Assembly: GCF_001434815.1 (NCBI RefSeq)
Contig: NZ_AZDU01000024.1
Span: 1 to 32,868 of the forward strand
DNA length: 32,868 nt
Reading direction: 5' to 3'
Origin: Lactobacillus equicursoris DSM 19284 = JCM 14600 = CIP 110162
Lineage (GTDB): Bacteria; Bacillota; Bacilli; Lactobacillales; Lactobacillaceae
The position numbers were made by a program, and so were the translations under genes. A model generated the notes under the pieces. That model searched no databases. It was not told the origin of the DNA and saw nothing but the letters and a program-made list of their open reading frames with translations. How positions within the stretch are numbered: the first letter of the stretch is position 1; the number at the start of each line of letters is the position of its first letter. Below, piece by piece: positions 18,838 through 27,273 of the stretch.

Positions 18838-19191
18838 ATGGCAAAGTTAAGACCAGCAACAGTCGGGGATACCGCGCACCTGCTTGAGATCTACGCGCCA
18901 TACGTGGAGAATACGGCAATCACATTTGAAGACGAAGTGCCGACCGTCAGCGAGTTTGAAGCGGTATCCATATTTCGTTGCCCTTAAAGGCGGCCAGATC
19001 GTCAGCTATGCCTATGCTGTCCCTTTTAAAGAGCGGGCAGCCTAGGCCAGCGCCACCAGCTCGTGGGCCACTTTCACCAGTACGGCTACAAGTTTGACCG
19101 CTGGTACGACATGGTTTGGATGGAGAAAATGCTGGGCGACCATGCCATCCCCGCGCCGGCGATCATCCCGTATCCTGAGCTGGACCAATAA
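18838..19191 (+). pseudogene. Broken GNAT gene, paralogue of the one at 21072
   Basis: The first 120 bases closely match the start of the intact acetyltransferase at 21072 (MAKLRPATVGDTAHLLEIYA, then PYVENTAITFEDEVP), and the same GAAGAAAACC sequence lies before the ATG. The frame then shifts around GAAGCGGTATCC, and the middle, including the acetyl-CoA motif, has been deleted. The last 130 bases again match the paralogue (HFHQYGYKFDRWYDM-like and a PAIIPYPELD end). It is a non-functional duplicate. A bidirectional terminator follows. Confidence 0.85.
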
Positions 19192-19196
19192 GCAAA

Positions 19197-19236
19197 AATG
19201 CATCCCTTGGCCAAAAGTGCCAAGGGATGCATTTTC
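19197..19236. terminator. Bidirectional terminator between convergent genes
   Basis: AAAATGCATCCCTTGGC and GCCAAGGGATGCATTTT form a perfect 17-bp stem around a seven-base loop. The A and T runs at its ends let it serve both the GNAT pseudogene and the leftward flavoprotein pseudogene. Confidence 0.9.
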
Positions 19237-19249
19237 AATCTCTCATATC

Positions 19250-20890
19250 TTAGCTCAAGCCCAGAATTGACTTAGCCGCGCGCCGGCCTTGGTGAATTGC
19301 ACCAGACACGGCCGTGCCTGAGCCAGGGTAGTATGACCCGATCCAGCCACCAGCGTTCATCCCAGCCGCGTACAAGCCAGGAATTGGCTGGCCGAAGTTG
19401 TCAATCACGTTGCACTGCGCGTTGATCTTCAAGCCGCCAATCGCGCCTAAATTGCCCGGAGTGTTGGTGTAGGCATAGAATGGTCAACCCCCATTGTTCG
19501 CTCAAACTCTGGATCTCTGCCTTCAGCAGCGTACTTGTTCCACGTTTCCACGCTCTTAACGAGGTTTTCCGCGGGAATGCCAAGCTTATTTGCCAGTTCT
19601 TCCAAGCTGTCGGCTGTCTTAACCAAGCCGCTTGCAACATCCTTGGCCAGACTTTCCTCATTCCATGGGGAGGCAGGGGCAGCGATTGAGTCCTTGCCCG
19701 TTCACGAAAATTGATGGGATGGTTGGCAGGCGATCATCAGTCCCATTGCCTGTGCGGGCGTCAAAATCAATCGTCCCGCCAAAGCCCGTAACGGCCGCGC
19801 CGATATTCATCCCCATCACGATCCCGTCGCCTCTGTCGGAAGCAACTGACCAGCATAGGTGGCGCTTAACGTCTTCATAATGCTGCGGACTAAGGTCTTT
19901 AGCTAATTCAACGTTTTGATCAATGGAAGCCGTGGACAGAATTACCCCGCGGTTGGCCTTAAAGGCATAGAGCACGCCATCTTGTTCAGCAATAACCCCG
20001 GTGACCTCACTGGAAGTTTCGTCCTTCAGGACCAAGGCAACTACGGCAGTCTCAAATTGGAATTCCGCGCCTTGCTCCAAGGCATATTCGTACAGCTTGC
20101 GGGTAGCGATCACCCCGTTGCCCCCAGCACCGCCGCCTTCATAAACGTGGATGCGATCGGCAAAAGCATCTTTGGCGTAAGGAATCTCTGTATGACCGTA
20201 TACACTGGTCCACTTAATGCCAACTTTCTCTTCCAGCCATTCCAGGTTTTGGCCAGCATTTTGGGTAAAGTCGCGAACGAGCGGCTCATACAGGCGGCCT
20301 TCGCCAGCAGCCAGATATTCTGCTTCATGCTTCTCTGGCGTGTCGTCCTTGCAATCGGTGAATTCCTTCTGGTACTTGGTCCCGGCAGCCTGCATTACCC
20401 CGCCGGAAAGACTGGTCGTCCCGCCTGGAATTCCTTGCTTTTCAATTGCTAAGACGCTGGCGCCGTTTTCTGCGGCAGTTGCGGCAGCTGATAAACCAGC
20501 GCCCCCGGCACCGACAACGATCACATCGTATTCGTCATCGAATTCCAAGTCACCTTCGTAGAACTTTTCTTTTAGCAAAGGATAGTTGTTAGGGTGGTTA
20601 TGAACAGAGGCCGAGGAGATAGCGTCAACATCCCCGCCAACTGCTGTCGCATAGGCCATTTGGGCTGCCTTTCGCAAGGCACCGGTTGAAACTGAGGCAC
20701 CCGAGACGGCATCGACGTCAACTGAGTGCTCTGTATTGGCTTCTTCCAGCCAAGTGTCAACCCCCAGGGCGCCAACCGTGTTTGGGACTTCCCCTTCAGC
20801 CTTGACCTTGACGACTTCGCCATCGACCACATCAACGATGGCCGTGATCTCTGAGTTGAAACCGTGGGCAGTTGCTTTGTATTCAGTCAT
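19250..20890 (-). pseudogene. Fumarate reductase-type flavoprotein, frameshifted twice
   Basis: When intact this would be a soluble FAD flavoprotein of the fumarate reductase/urocanate reductase family. Residues 1-90 are an FMN-binding domain with a possible flavinylation site (DAVSGASVST); the FAD domain starts at YDVIVVGAGGAGLSAAATAA. The first frame runs from 20890 to about 19690 and then leaves the correct frame near VNGQG. The right frame resumes with PWNEESLAKDVASGLVKTAD and is lost again near 19485. The true C-terminus, IDNFGQPIPGLYAAGMNAGG followed by SYYPGSGTAVSGA, continues to 19250. Two frameshifts mean no full-length product. GGAG supports the ATG at 20890. Sequencing error is possible at either site. 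Confidence 0.85.
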
Positions 20891-21071
20891 GATTTTTCTC
20901 CTTACTAACACAAATTAATGCTAATCGCTAATAATGTTCGCGCTTCCAATAAACATGATATCATATGTTATTAATCTGTGGTAAGTCAAAATAGTGTCCG
21001 CTCTGATTCATGATAAAATGAAGTTGTTGACAAGTGGCGTGCAAGATAAGCGATTTATTGGAAAGAAAACC

Positions 21072-21650
21072 ATGGCAAAGTTAAAGTTAAGACAAGCAAC
21101 AGTCGGAGATGCGGAGCGCCTGCTTGAGATTTACGCTCCTTACGTGGAAAAGACGGCGATCACTTTCGAGGATGAAGTGCCAAGCATTGGAGAGTTTCAG
21201 GCCAGAATCAAGCGCACCCTGAAGACCTATCCCTACCTAGTTGCCCTGAAAGATGACCAGATCGTCGGCTATGCTTATGCCGGCCCTTTTAAAGAGCGGG
21301 CAGCCTATGCCCACAGCGTGGAATTGTCGATCTATGTGGACCTTGGCCAGCGCCACCAGCACATTGGCGGCTTTTTGTACGAGGCAATCGAAAATGTTTT
21401 AAAGAAGCAGGGCTTTCTTAACTTGAATGCCTGCATCGCTGCCCCAATAGGTGAAGATCCCTATCTTGATGACAACAGCCTGCGCTTCCATGAGCACCTG
21501 GGCTACCAGCTGGTGGGCCGCTTTCACCAGTGTGGCTACAAGTTTGACCGCTGGTACGATATGATCTGGATGGAAAAAATGCTGGGCGAGCATCCCGTGC
21601 CCGCGCCAGCGATTATTCCTTACCCGGAACTGCAGGAGAACGGATTATAA
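21072..21650 (+). CDS. GNAT acetyltransferase, phosphinothricin acetyltransferase type
   Basis: A 192-residue GNAT protein of the Pat/Bar-like (phosphinothricin or methionine sulfoximine N-acetyltransferase) group. Typical elements are LRQATVGDAERLLEIYAPYV, the FEDEVPSIGEFQARI segment, YAYAGPFKERAAYAHSVE, VDLGQRHQHIGGFLYEAIE (the acetyl-CoA-binding motif, here QRHQHIGG), and the HEHLGYQLVGRFHQCGYKFD ending. The frame is open back to 20994, but the ATG at 21072 fits the family length and is shared with the broken paralogue at 18838. A real substrate is probably an amino-acid analogue. It is followed 38 bases later by the DUF4256 gene. Confidence 0.88.
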   Translation: MAKLKLRQATVGDAERLLEIYAPYVEKTAITFEDEVPSIGEFQARIKRTLKTYPYLVALKDDQIVGYAYAGPFKERAAYAHSVELSIYVDLGQRHQHIGGFLYEAIENVLKKQGFLNLNACIAAPIGEDPYLDDNSLRFHEHLGYQLVGRFHQCGYKFDRWYDMIWMEKMLGEHPVPAPAIIPYPELQENGL

Positions 21651-21688
21651 TTCCCAGCGAATAGCAATCGCTTTTAACGGAGGAATCA

Positions 21689-22201
21689 ATGGAAATACTA
21701 GATACGCTAAAAGAAAGATTCATGACCAATATGGACCGTCACCCAGAAGTGAGCTGGGATGATGTTATTGGCAAACTGGATAAAGATCAAGCAGCGGCTG
21801 TAGCCTGGATGGAAGAAAGCGGCGGTGAGCCTGACGTCATTTCCTTCCCTAGCGGCCTGGCGATTGTCGACTGCGCCAAGGAAGCACCCGCTGGCCGCCG
21901 GAGCGTCTGCTATGACCAAGCGGCCCGGCTCAAGCGCAAGAAGTTCCCACCCGAAAGCAGCGCCCAAGAACTGGCGGAGGAACATGGCTTGTCTTTGCTG
22001 GATGAAGCAGACTACCGTCAGCTGCAAGCTTTGGGCGATTTTGACTTGAAGACCAGCTGCTGGATTCAAACGCCGGCCTCAATTAGAGTACAAGGCGGGG
22101 CCTTGTTTGCGGAGAAGCGCTACGGCAGCGTCTTCGTCTACCATAATGGAGCGGATTCCTACTACAAGGTCAGAGGCTTTAGATGCAAGCTGAGTTTATA
22201 G
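21689..22201 (+). CDS. DUF4256 domain protein
   Basis: A 170-residue cytoplasmic protein covering the whole DUF4256 family, whose function is unknown. The conserved blocks are present: WMEESGGEPDVISF (about 40-53), APAGRRSVCYDQAA (about 67-80), the SAQELAEEHGLSLLDEADYR helix (about 90-110), FDLKTSCWIQTP, and GGALFAEKRYGSVFVYHNGA. GGAGG is eight bases before the ATG. It is closely followed by the YjbR-type gene (nine bases) and probably forms an operon with it and perhaps the upstream GNAT. Confidence 0.85.
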   Translation: MEILDTLKERFMTNMDRHPEVSWDDVIGKLDKDQAAAVAWMEESGGEPDVISFPSGLAIVDCAKEAPAGRRSVCYDQAARLKRKKFPPESSAQELAEEHGLSLLDEADYRQLQALGDFDLKTSCWIQTPASIRVQGGALFAEKRYGSVFVYHNGADSYYKVRGFRCKLSL

Positions 22202-22210
22202 GGGGATTTG

Positions 22211-22876
22211 ATGTCCGTAGAAGAAGAGCTTTTTGCCAAAAGACAGTGCAAATTCAACGAGCTAGTCGCTTACGGCTTTAGCCAGAATGGTGATGACTAT
22301 TGCCTTGAAGTTCCGCTGAAAAGTGCCAATTTCATTGCTAAAATAAGAGTTTCATCAGTTGGCGAGGTTAGCGGCAATGTCTATGATCTTGACACTGGCG
22401 ACGAATACCTGTTGCTCCGCGTTGACAGCGACAACGGCAGCTTTTCTGCCGCGGTCAAGGCGGAATACCGGGCAATCTTGCGGGGTATTGCCGACAAGTG
22501 CTTTGTCAAGGCCCAGGCAGATCGGATTCAAGATGAAATCAAGAACAGATATGGGGATGAGCCAGATTTCCCTTTCAAAAAATTCCCCGACTACGCCGTT
22601 TTCCGCAATCCCAAGAACCGGAAGTGGTACGGCTTGCTGATGACTTTGCCTTTGGGCAAGCTGACCGGCGATGAAGGTGACCAGCAGGAAGTCACGGTTC
22701 TTGACGTGAAGCAGGCAGAGGATCGACTGCCTGATCTGCTCAAAAAGGCAGGCTTTTTCCCGGCTTACCACATGAATAAGCAAAACTGGCTTTCGATCCT
22801 GCTTAATGGTGATTTGCCAGATGACCAGGTCCTGGCCTTGCTCGATGAAAGCCGATCCTTTACTGAAAGAAAGTAG
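22211..22876 (+). CDS. MmcQ/YjbR family protein
   Basis: A 222-residue protein with a C-terminal MmcQ/YjbR domain (about 110-215), recognised by FPDYAVFRNPKNRKWYGLLM, the strand with VTVLDVKQAE, and PAYHMNKQNWLSILLNGDLP with DDQVLALLDES at the end; this fold is the CyaY-like double-wing DNA-binding type. The first 100 residues form a separate segment common in Firmicute members. The role is not established. GGGGGA lies five bases before the ATG at 22211; the TTG three bases earlier is too close to it. Confidence 0.85.
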   Translation: MSVEEELFAKRQCKFNELVAYGFSQNGDDYCLEVPLKSANFIAKIRVSSVGEVSGNVYDLDTGDEYLLLRVDSDNGSFSAAVKAEYRAILRGIADKCFVKAQADRIQDEIKNRYGDEPDFPFKKFPDYAVFRNPKNRKWYGLLMTLPLGKLTGDEGDQQEVTVLDVKQAEDRLPDLLKKAGFFPAYHMNKQNWLSILLNGDLPDDQVLALLDESRSFTERK

Positions 22877-22884
22877 GAGGATTT

Positions 22885-23045
22885 AGCAGCTGAGGCAGCG
22901 ATCACGCAAGAAATGGCTGTTATAAGGTCCGGGATTGCGCGTCAAGCTGAATTTGTAACAACAATAGCACCGCCAGATTTCTGCTTTCTCTGTTCTTCGT
23001 ATGAGGAAGTCCAGGCAGTCGACTCTTTTCTGACTCTGATTTTAC
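22885..23045 (-). other. Cys-rich open stretch without a start (possible gene remnant)
   Basis: The minus strand holds an open stretch with no start codon that reads RRTEKAEIWRCYCCYKFSLT and then NSHFLRDRCLSC before a TAA. The C-x-C-C and C-x-x-C pairs look like half of a zinc-binding unit. There is no start or ribosome-binding site, and no family is recognised. Nothing else coding is seen between 22877 and 23135 apart from the terminator repeat. Confidence 0.2.
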
Positions 23046-23100
23046 AACTCAAGCAAAACGGCTGACAGTTTTTCTGTCAGCCGTATTTTTTATGCATGAT
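23038..23100. repeat. Third, diverged copy of the terminator repeat
   Basis: GATTTTACAACTCAAGCAAA, then a perfect ACGGCTGACAG / CTGTCAGCCGT hairpin and TATGCATGA, matches about 60 bases of the 88-bp element and lies in the same orientation as copy 1. It ends the leftward kinase-regulator operon and the rightward YjbR gene. Confidence 0.75.
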
Positions 23101-23135
23101 TTTTAAATTTTTTAGTGCTGAAGGCACACTCAAAA

Positions 23136-23909
23136 TCAAAGTGTTTTTATGGCATTCAATTTCAGCATAATCGATCGCCGGCGGCGAACGGCGATGGAAT
23201 GGGCAAGGTCTTGATCAAAATAGACGATGCCCTTTTTTTCGTCATAAGTTTGGACTGCATCCAGATTTATTAGGCTTTGCCGGTCAGCAAAGACCAAGTT
23301 GGGATACCGCCTCTCATAATCCTTAAGCGTGCCCAGGCAATCAAAAACTCGATTCTTGGCATAGACGCGCAAGGTCTTGTATTTCTTTGGCTGAATGCTG
23401 ATGTAGTAAAGCTCAGCCAGGGGGATTCTTTCAAGAAAGCCATGAATTTTGCTGTAGGTGAAATAGCTGGCCTGCCCTGAGCTCATGGTCAGCTGGTAAC
23501 GCTTATAGGCGGTATCGACCGTCTCGTAGATTCGATGCTGAATTTGCTCAGGGGACGAGTCTTTGGTGATATAGTCCAAGGGCTCAACATGCCGCTGAAT
23601 CGTCAAGCGCAGGGCGGCCGCGTCGGCGGTGACAAAGACGATTTGGCTCAAAATGCCGATGTTTTTGATGCGGCTGGCGACTTCAATCCCGTCAAGACTC
23701 GTCTTTAAGTCAATATCCAAAAAAGCAAGATAGTTAAGGTCTTGATGCTGCTCAATATAGGTCAAAACGCTGTGGGGATTGCCAGTACTCAAGACGACGC
23801 GAGCGTCATAAGCAACTGGTGTCTCATTAATCTGAATTCTGTTTTCAATCATTTGCTGAATGATTTTACGTTCGGCAGCATTATCTTCCAAAATGATGAT
23901 GGCTAACAT
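23136..23909 (-). CDS. LytTR response regulator (AgrA/ComE type)
   Basis: A 257-residue regulator. Residues 1-125 are a receiver domain with acidic Glu8-Asp9 and the phosphate-accepting Asp65 in AFLDIDL; VFVTADAAAL and YITKDSS carry the conserved Thr and Lys. Residues about 150-250 are a LytTR DNA-binding domain (FTYSKIHGFLERIPLAELYY, TLKDYERRYP, FADRQSLINLDAV, RRRRSIMLKL). Its ATG directly abuts the TAA of the kinase gene, with AGGAGC inside the kinase end, so the two are translationally coupled. LytTR proteins bind pairs of 9-bp direct repeats 12 bases apart, and such a pair lies upstream of the lanthipeptide operon at 25303-25332. It is therefore the likely activator of that operon. Confidence 0.92.
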   Translation of the reverse strand: MLAIIILEDNAAERKIIQQMIENRIQINETPVAYDARVVLSTGNPHSVLTYIEQHQDLNYLAFLDIDLKTSLDGIEVASRIKNIGILSQIVFVTADAAALRLTIQRHVEPLDYITKDSSPEQIQHRIYETVDTAYKRYQLTMSSGQASYFTYSKIHGFLERIPLAELYYISIQPKKYKTLRVYAKNRVFDCLGTLKDYERRYPNLVFADRQSLINLDAVQTYDEKKGIVYFDQDLAHSIAVRRRRSIMLKLNAIKTL

Positions 23910-25223
23910 TTATCGGTCTGCTCCTTTCTGAATGATTAGTTCAAATGAAATTTCACTCTCGCTCTGCTCAATTTCCAGGGACAAATCAGGGTCGCTATTG
24001 ACGATCTCATTAACGTTATCAAGTCCTAGGCCATCATGATCCTGTTTACTCGTTACCCGTGGCTTTAGAATCCGGGCAAGATTGACTGGCTGGGAAATCG
24101 TATTTTGCACGATCAAGGAATAACTGTTACCCGAATATTTCGTCAGCAAGACGTTAATTTTCGCGTTTGCCTGTGATTGGCAGGCTTCAATCGCATTATC
24201 CAAAAAAATGCCGACGCAGCGAATAATGCTCACGATATTTGTAGGTAGAGAATCAGTTCGCTTATTGATTTCAACCTTGGTCTGGATGCCCTGATCCTGG
24301 GCCTGCTGCAGCTTATCAATGATCAGATATTTCAGCTCCTTGATCTGCAAATTGGCCAATTCCAAAGTCATTGAATTGGCAGCTTCTTGCAGGCGGTTAT
24401 TGTCATCAACTAGCGCTCCAAGGTACTCGCGGGCACCGGAAACATCATCGGTCAGCAGATAGCCGTTTAGCGCCAGCAGGCTGTTCTTGTAATCATGCCG
24501 CGCCTTGCGCAAGGCAATGTTTGCCTCTTCCAGGCGGGTGGAATATTCCTGAATCTGCTGGATTTCCGCCTTTTGAATCCGCGTGTCCATAATTTCCTGG
24601 TTTTCTTGAATTGCCTGGTAGAGATTGAAGAAGAGGATCGTGATCATCAAGAGCACGATAGTCATCAAGCCCAGTTCCACCAAGGGAGCGATGTTAAATT
24701 TTTCAAGCATGGTCCAAATTGCGTAGGTGACTAGCAGGAAGGACCAAACAATCCAAACCAGCAAGTTTAAAAACTGGTGGTTGCTTTTAACGTCAGCAGC
24801 AATTTTTTCCAGATTTAGAGCAAAGTGCTTTTTCAAAAAGTAAACAAGCAGGCAGATTAAGACTTCCGGAATGAAGCAGACCAAATTGATGGCCAAGTGG
24901 TCAAGCAGGCGGTGGGCAAGGAAATAGGACAGCAGCTGGACCAGCCATCCGAACAGCTCGCCCAAGATTGGGTAAAGGATCAGAACTAAATAATAGAAGA
25001 AAAGCCTGTCTAGGATTTTGACCCGTCCACGGGCGAAAAAGCGTGAACCCAGCTGCACGGCAATGATGGCCACAAGGACATATTGGTAGCCAAAGAGAAC
25101 TGGAATAAGCAGCAGGGGATAAAGAATGAGGTCGAAGCGCTTTGGGCGGTCCAGCGTAAAGGATAAGAGAACCGCAAAAAGATAGGGGTTAAAGGCATAA
25201 TTGTTAAACAAGCTAGCGATCAT
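23910..25223 (-). CDS. Agr-type sensor histidine kinase (AgrC-like)
   Basis: A 437-residue membrane kinase of the HPK10 class that senses secreted peptides. About six transmembrane helices occupy residues 10-205. The dimerisation helix has the phosphorylated His243 in ARHDYKNSLLALNGYL, and a GHKL ATPase follows with N-box FLDNAIEAC (Asn343) and G-box DGLGLDNV (near 398-403). This His-x-x-x-Asn box with Tyr and Lys is characteristic of AgrC-type kinases. It is upstream of and coupled to the LytTR regulator gene, and divergent from the lanthipeptide operon. No AgrD-like cyclic-peptide precursor or AgrB processing protease is present, so its ligand may be one of the lanthipeptides. Confidence 0.9.
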   Translation of the reverse strand: MIASLFNNYAFNPYLFAVLLSFTLDRPKRFDLILYPLLLIPVLFGYQYVLVAIIAVQLGSRFFARGRVKILDRLFFYYLVLILYPILGELFGWLVQLLSYFLAHRLLDHLAINLVCFIPEVLICLLVYFLKKHFALNLEKIAADVKSNHQFLNLLVWIVWSFLLVTYAIWTMLEKFNIAPLVELGLMTIVLLMITILFFNLYQAIQENQEIMDTRIQKAEIQQIQEYSTRLEEANIALRKARHDYKNSLLALNGYLLTDDVSGAREYLGALVDDNNRLQEAANSMTLELANLQIKELKYLIIDKLQQAQDQGIQTKVEINKRTDSLPTNIVSIIRCVGIFLDNAIEACQSQANAKINVLLTKYSGNSYSLIVQNTISQPVNLARILKPRVTSKQDHDGLGLDNVNEIVNSDPDLSLEIEQSESEISFELIIQKGADR

Positions 25224-25261
25224 TGTTGCTTTCCTTGAAATACATGTGGCATCGATTAGCT

Positions 25262-25290
25262 ATTATATCTTAAAGCAGAATATAGCAAAG
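25262..25290 (-). promoter_or_regulatory. Probable promoter of the kinase-regulator operon
   Basis: On the minus strand a perfect TATAAT (complement of 25262-25267) lies about 40 bases upstream of the kinase ATG. The matching -35 region at 17 bases (CTTTGC) is weak, as expected for a promoter helped by an activator. Confidence 0.4.
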
Positions 25291-25302
25291 TTCAATGTAC
25301 AT

Positions 25303-25332
25303 CACGCTCAGCTTAAGAAATTCAACGCTCAT
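25303..25332 (+). promoter_or_regulatory. LytTR-type direct repeat upstream of the lanthipeptide operon
   Basis: CACGCTCAG and AACGCTCAT are 9-bp direct repeats separated by exactly 12 bases (21-base period). They fit the AgrA/PlnC-type pattern (W-A-C-G-T-T-N-A-K) at most positions. They lie 31 bases upstream of the -10 box at 25364 and between the two divergent promoters. Confidence 0.6.
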
Positions 25333-25363
25333 GAATTATTTTTCAAAAGAGCTTGGAAGAGGG

Positions 25364-25369
25364 GATAAT
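25364..25369 (+). promoter_or_regulatory. -10 box of the lanthipeptide operon
   Basis: GATAAT lies 31 bases after the LytTR repeat and 30 before the first precursor ATG. There is no good -35 hexamer, which fits an activator-dependent promoter. Confidence 0.45.
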
Positions 25370-25399
25370 AAGAAACATAGATTTAAAGGAGGTAATCTC

Positions 25400-25564
25400 A
25401 TGGAAAACTATATCTTGATGATTGAAAAAGAGTTGAGTCAAGCCTTCAAGGAATTGGGGCAGCCAAGGAGCAGGCAATGGAATTGGCGAAATGCCCATAG
25501 TCATATCAGCATCCTGTGCCCGAACAGCAGCAACCACTTTTCGATTCATCACGTTAAGCTATGA
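25400..25564 (+). CDS. Class III lanthipeptide precursor 1
   Basis: A 54-residue peptide made up of a leader and a core. The leader MENYILMIEKELSQAFKELG shows the (I/L)-L-x-x-x-K/Q helix motif of class III leaders. The core region from about residue 30 contains SHISILC (Ser34, Ser37, Cys40), the Ser-x2-Ser-x2-Cys arrangement from which LanKC enzymes form labionin or lanthionine, followed by PNSSNHFSIHHVKL. A perfect AAAGGAGGT ribosome-binding site supports the ATG at 25400. The TGA overlaps the start of the exporter gene (ATGA), which couples their translation. It is related to precursor 2 at 29795: the same N-terminal pattern M-x-N-x-I-L-x-x-E-K, the same SILC, and SN-x-F in the tail. Cleavage site unknown. 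Confidence 0.8.
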   Translation: MENYILMIEKELSQAFKELGQPRSRQWNWRNAHSHISILCPNSSNHFSIHHVKL

Positions 25565-27267
25565 AGCTGTTGAGGATCACGCCGCGCTTGCTGGTCGGCA
25601 TCCTGCTAAGCATGACCGCCAGCTTGCTGAATTTGGGGCTTCCTTTATTGGTACGCCAATTTATCAATCTCCGAGAATTTGCTTGGTCGGGCATTTCCAA
25701 GAAGGTCTTGTTGCTAGGCTTGGCGATTTTGATCGGCAACCTGCTGATCTGCACGCTGAGCGATTACTTGATCAGCAGCGAGGGCGACCGGCAAGTCCGC
25801 CAAATGCGCTTGCGCCTGCAAAAACAGGTCCTGCGGTTGCCGCAGCGATATTTTGACCAGGAGGTCAGTGGGAAGTTGACCAGCCGGCTCATCAACGACG
25901 TAAACGTGCTGCGCGCCTTTCTGACGGAAACGATCCCGGCAACGGTCACTGGGGGATTGACGATTTTGGGGACGATGCTCATCACTTTCTCTTTGGACTG
26001 GAAGCTGACACTCTTGATGCTGCTAGTCTTTCCAATTGATGGGGCAGTGACGGTCCCTTTGGGAAGAATCAGCGAAGTGATCGCGGATCAAACGCAAAAC
26101 AGCTTGGCCGCGCTTACTGGGGTAACAAGCGAGAGCATTAAGCAGATCAAGGCCATTAAGCTGAATAACGCGGAGAGTGACGTGCTTGCCAAAAATACCA
26201 GGGAAATCAACCAGCTGTTCAGCTTGTCCCTGAAAGCCGACCGCATCGCGGCCGTGATTGGTCCCTTGCAGTCGATGTTGTCTTTTTGCTTGATCATGGC
26301 CCTAGTCCTTTATGGGGCGATTAGGGTGAAAACAGGCTCGCTGTCTACCGGGACCCTGGGGGCTTTTATGATGTACTTTTTTCAAATTATTGGTCCAATC
26401 AACAATGTCGCGCTCTTTTACTCTGACCGCAAGCAAATGCTGGGCGCCACGCGCAAGATCAGCGAAATCATTGATGAAGCCGCTGAAGACCAGGCAAAAG
26501 GCCAGCAAGTGCCTGAACAAGGCAGCAGTCTGCTGAAGCTTGACCAGGTCAGTTTCGCTTACCAGGAGCAGCCGGTACTGGAAAAGGTTGATTTAGCAGC
26601 CAGGAGCGGTGAAAAAATTGCCCTGGTTGGCGCGACGGGGGCCGGCAAGAGCACTTTGGTCAAGGTCATCACGCGCTTGTATCCAATTGACGCGGGCCGG
26701 ATCAGCTTAAACGGCCAAGCCAGCACGGACTTTTCCCTGCGGCAATGGCGGAGCCTGTTCAGCGTCGTGCTCCAAGAAAATACCATCATTTCGGGGAGCA
26801 TTCGTGAAAATTTGACTTTGGGCTTAAAGAGAAAAGTGAAGGACCAAGAGCTCTGGGATGCCTTGGCGCTGGTGCGTTTGGAGAAATACGTGAAAAGTTT
26901 GCCGAAAGGGTTAGACAGTCAGCTGGGGGAGAGTGGAGAATGGTTGTCCGGCGGACAAAGGCAGAGGCTGCAGCTTGCCCGGGCATGCCTTAGCGAGTTT
27001 AAATTTTTGATTCTAGATGAGGCGACGTCTAATTTGGACGCGGACACTGAGAAAATCATCATGACTGCCTTGGATCAATTAAGGCGGACCAAGAATTGCG
27101 GCCAGATTACGATTACTCACAGATTGGCGACGATCATTAATAGTGATCGGATCTACTTTATTAAAAATAAAACGGTTATTGCCAGCGGCAGTCACGATGA
27201 ACTGATGGAGCAAGTTCCCGACTACCGCCGCTATGTCCATGAACAGCAAGTTAGAGAAAAGAGCTGA
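25561..27267 (+). CDS. Lanthipeptide ABC exporter (permease-ATPase fusion)
   Basis: A 568-residue half-transporter that works as a dimer in the membrane. Residues 1-300 form a six-helix ABC exporter domain; the ATPase domain has Walker A GATGAGKST near residue 357, the signature LSGGQRQRLQLARACLSE near 462, Walker B FLILDEATSNLD near 483, and the H-loop His in TITHRLA. There is no N-terminal C39 peptidase domain, so it would export the peptide but not cut the leader. The ATG overlaps the stop of precursor 1, and no strong ribosome-binding site is visible, so it depends on translation of that precursor. Position between precursor 1 and the LanKC gene makes the modified peptides its likely cargo; self-protection by export is possible. 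Confidence 0.9.
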   Translation: MKLLRITPRLLVGILLSMTASLLNLGLPLLVRQFINLREFAWSGISKKVLLLGLAILIGNLLICTLSDYLISSEGDRQVRQMRLRLQKQVLRLPQRYFDQEVSGKLTSRLINDVNVLRAFLTETIPATVTGGLTILGTMLITFSLDWKLTLLMLLVFPIDGAVTVPLGRISEVIADQTQNSLAALTGVTSESIKQIKAIKLNNAESDVLAKNTREINQLFSLSLKADRIAAVIGPLQSMLSFCLIMALVLYGAIRVKTGSLSTGTLGAFMMYFFQIIGPINNVALFYSDRKQMLGATRKISEIIDEAAEDQAKGQQVPEQGSSLLKLDQVSFAYQEQPVLEKVDLAARSGEKIALVGATGAGKSTLVKVITRLYPIDAGRISLNGQASTDFSLRQWRSLFSVVLQENTIISGSIRENLTLGLKRKVKDQELWDALALVRLEKYVKSLPKGLDSQLGESGEWLSGGQRQRLQLARACLSEFKFLILDEATSNLDADTEKIIMTALDQLRRTKNCGQITITHRLATIINSDRIYFIKNKTVIASGSHDELMEQVPDYRRYVHEQQVREKS

Positions 27268-27273
27268 AGCGCG

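Noticed and set aside
25295-25399. Longer start (at 25295) for precursor 1
   Set aside because: The extension would cover the LytTR repeats and the -10 box, while the ATG at 25400 has a perfect ribosome-binding site and gives a leader matching precursor 2.
25491-25856. 121-codon plus-strand frame across the precursor 1/exporter junction
   Set aside because: It overlaps two well-supported genes in another frame and has no ribosome-binding site.
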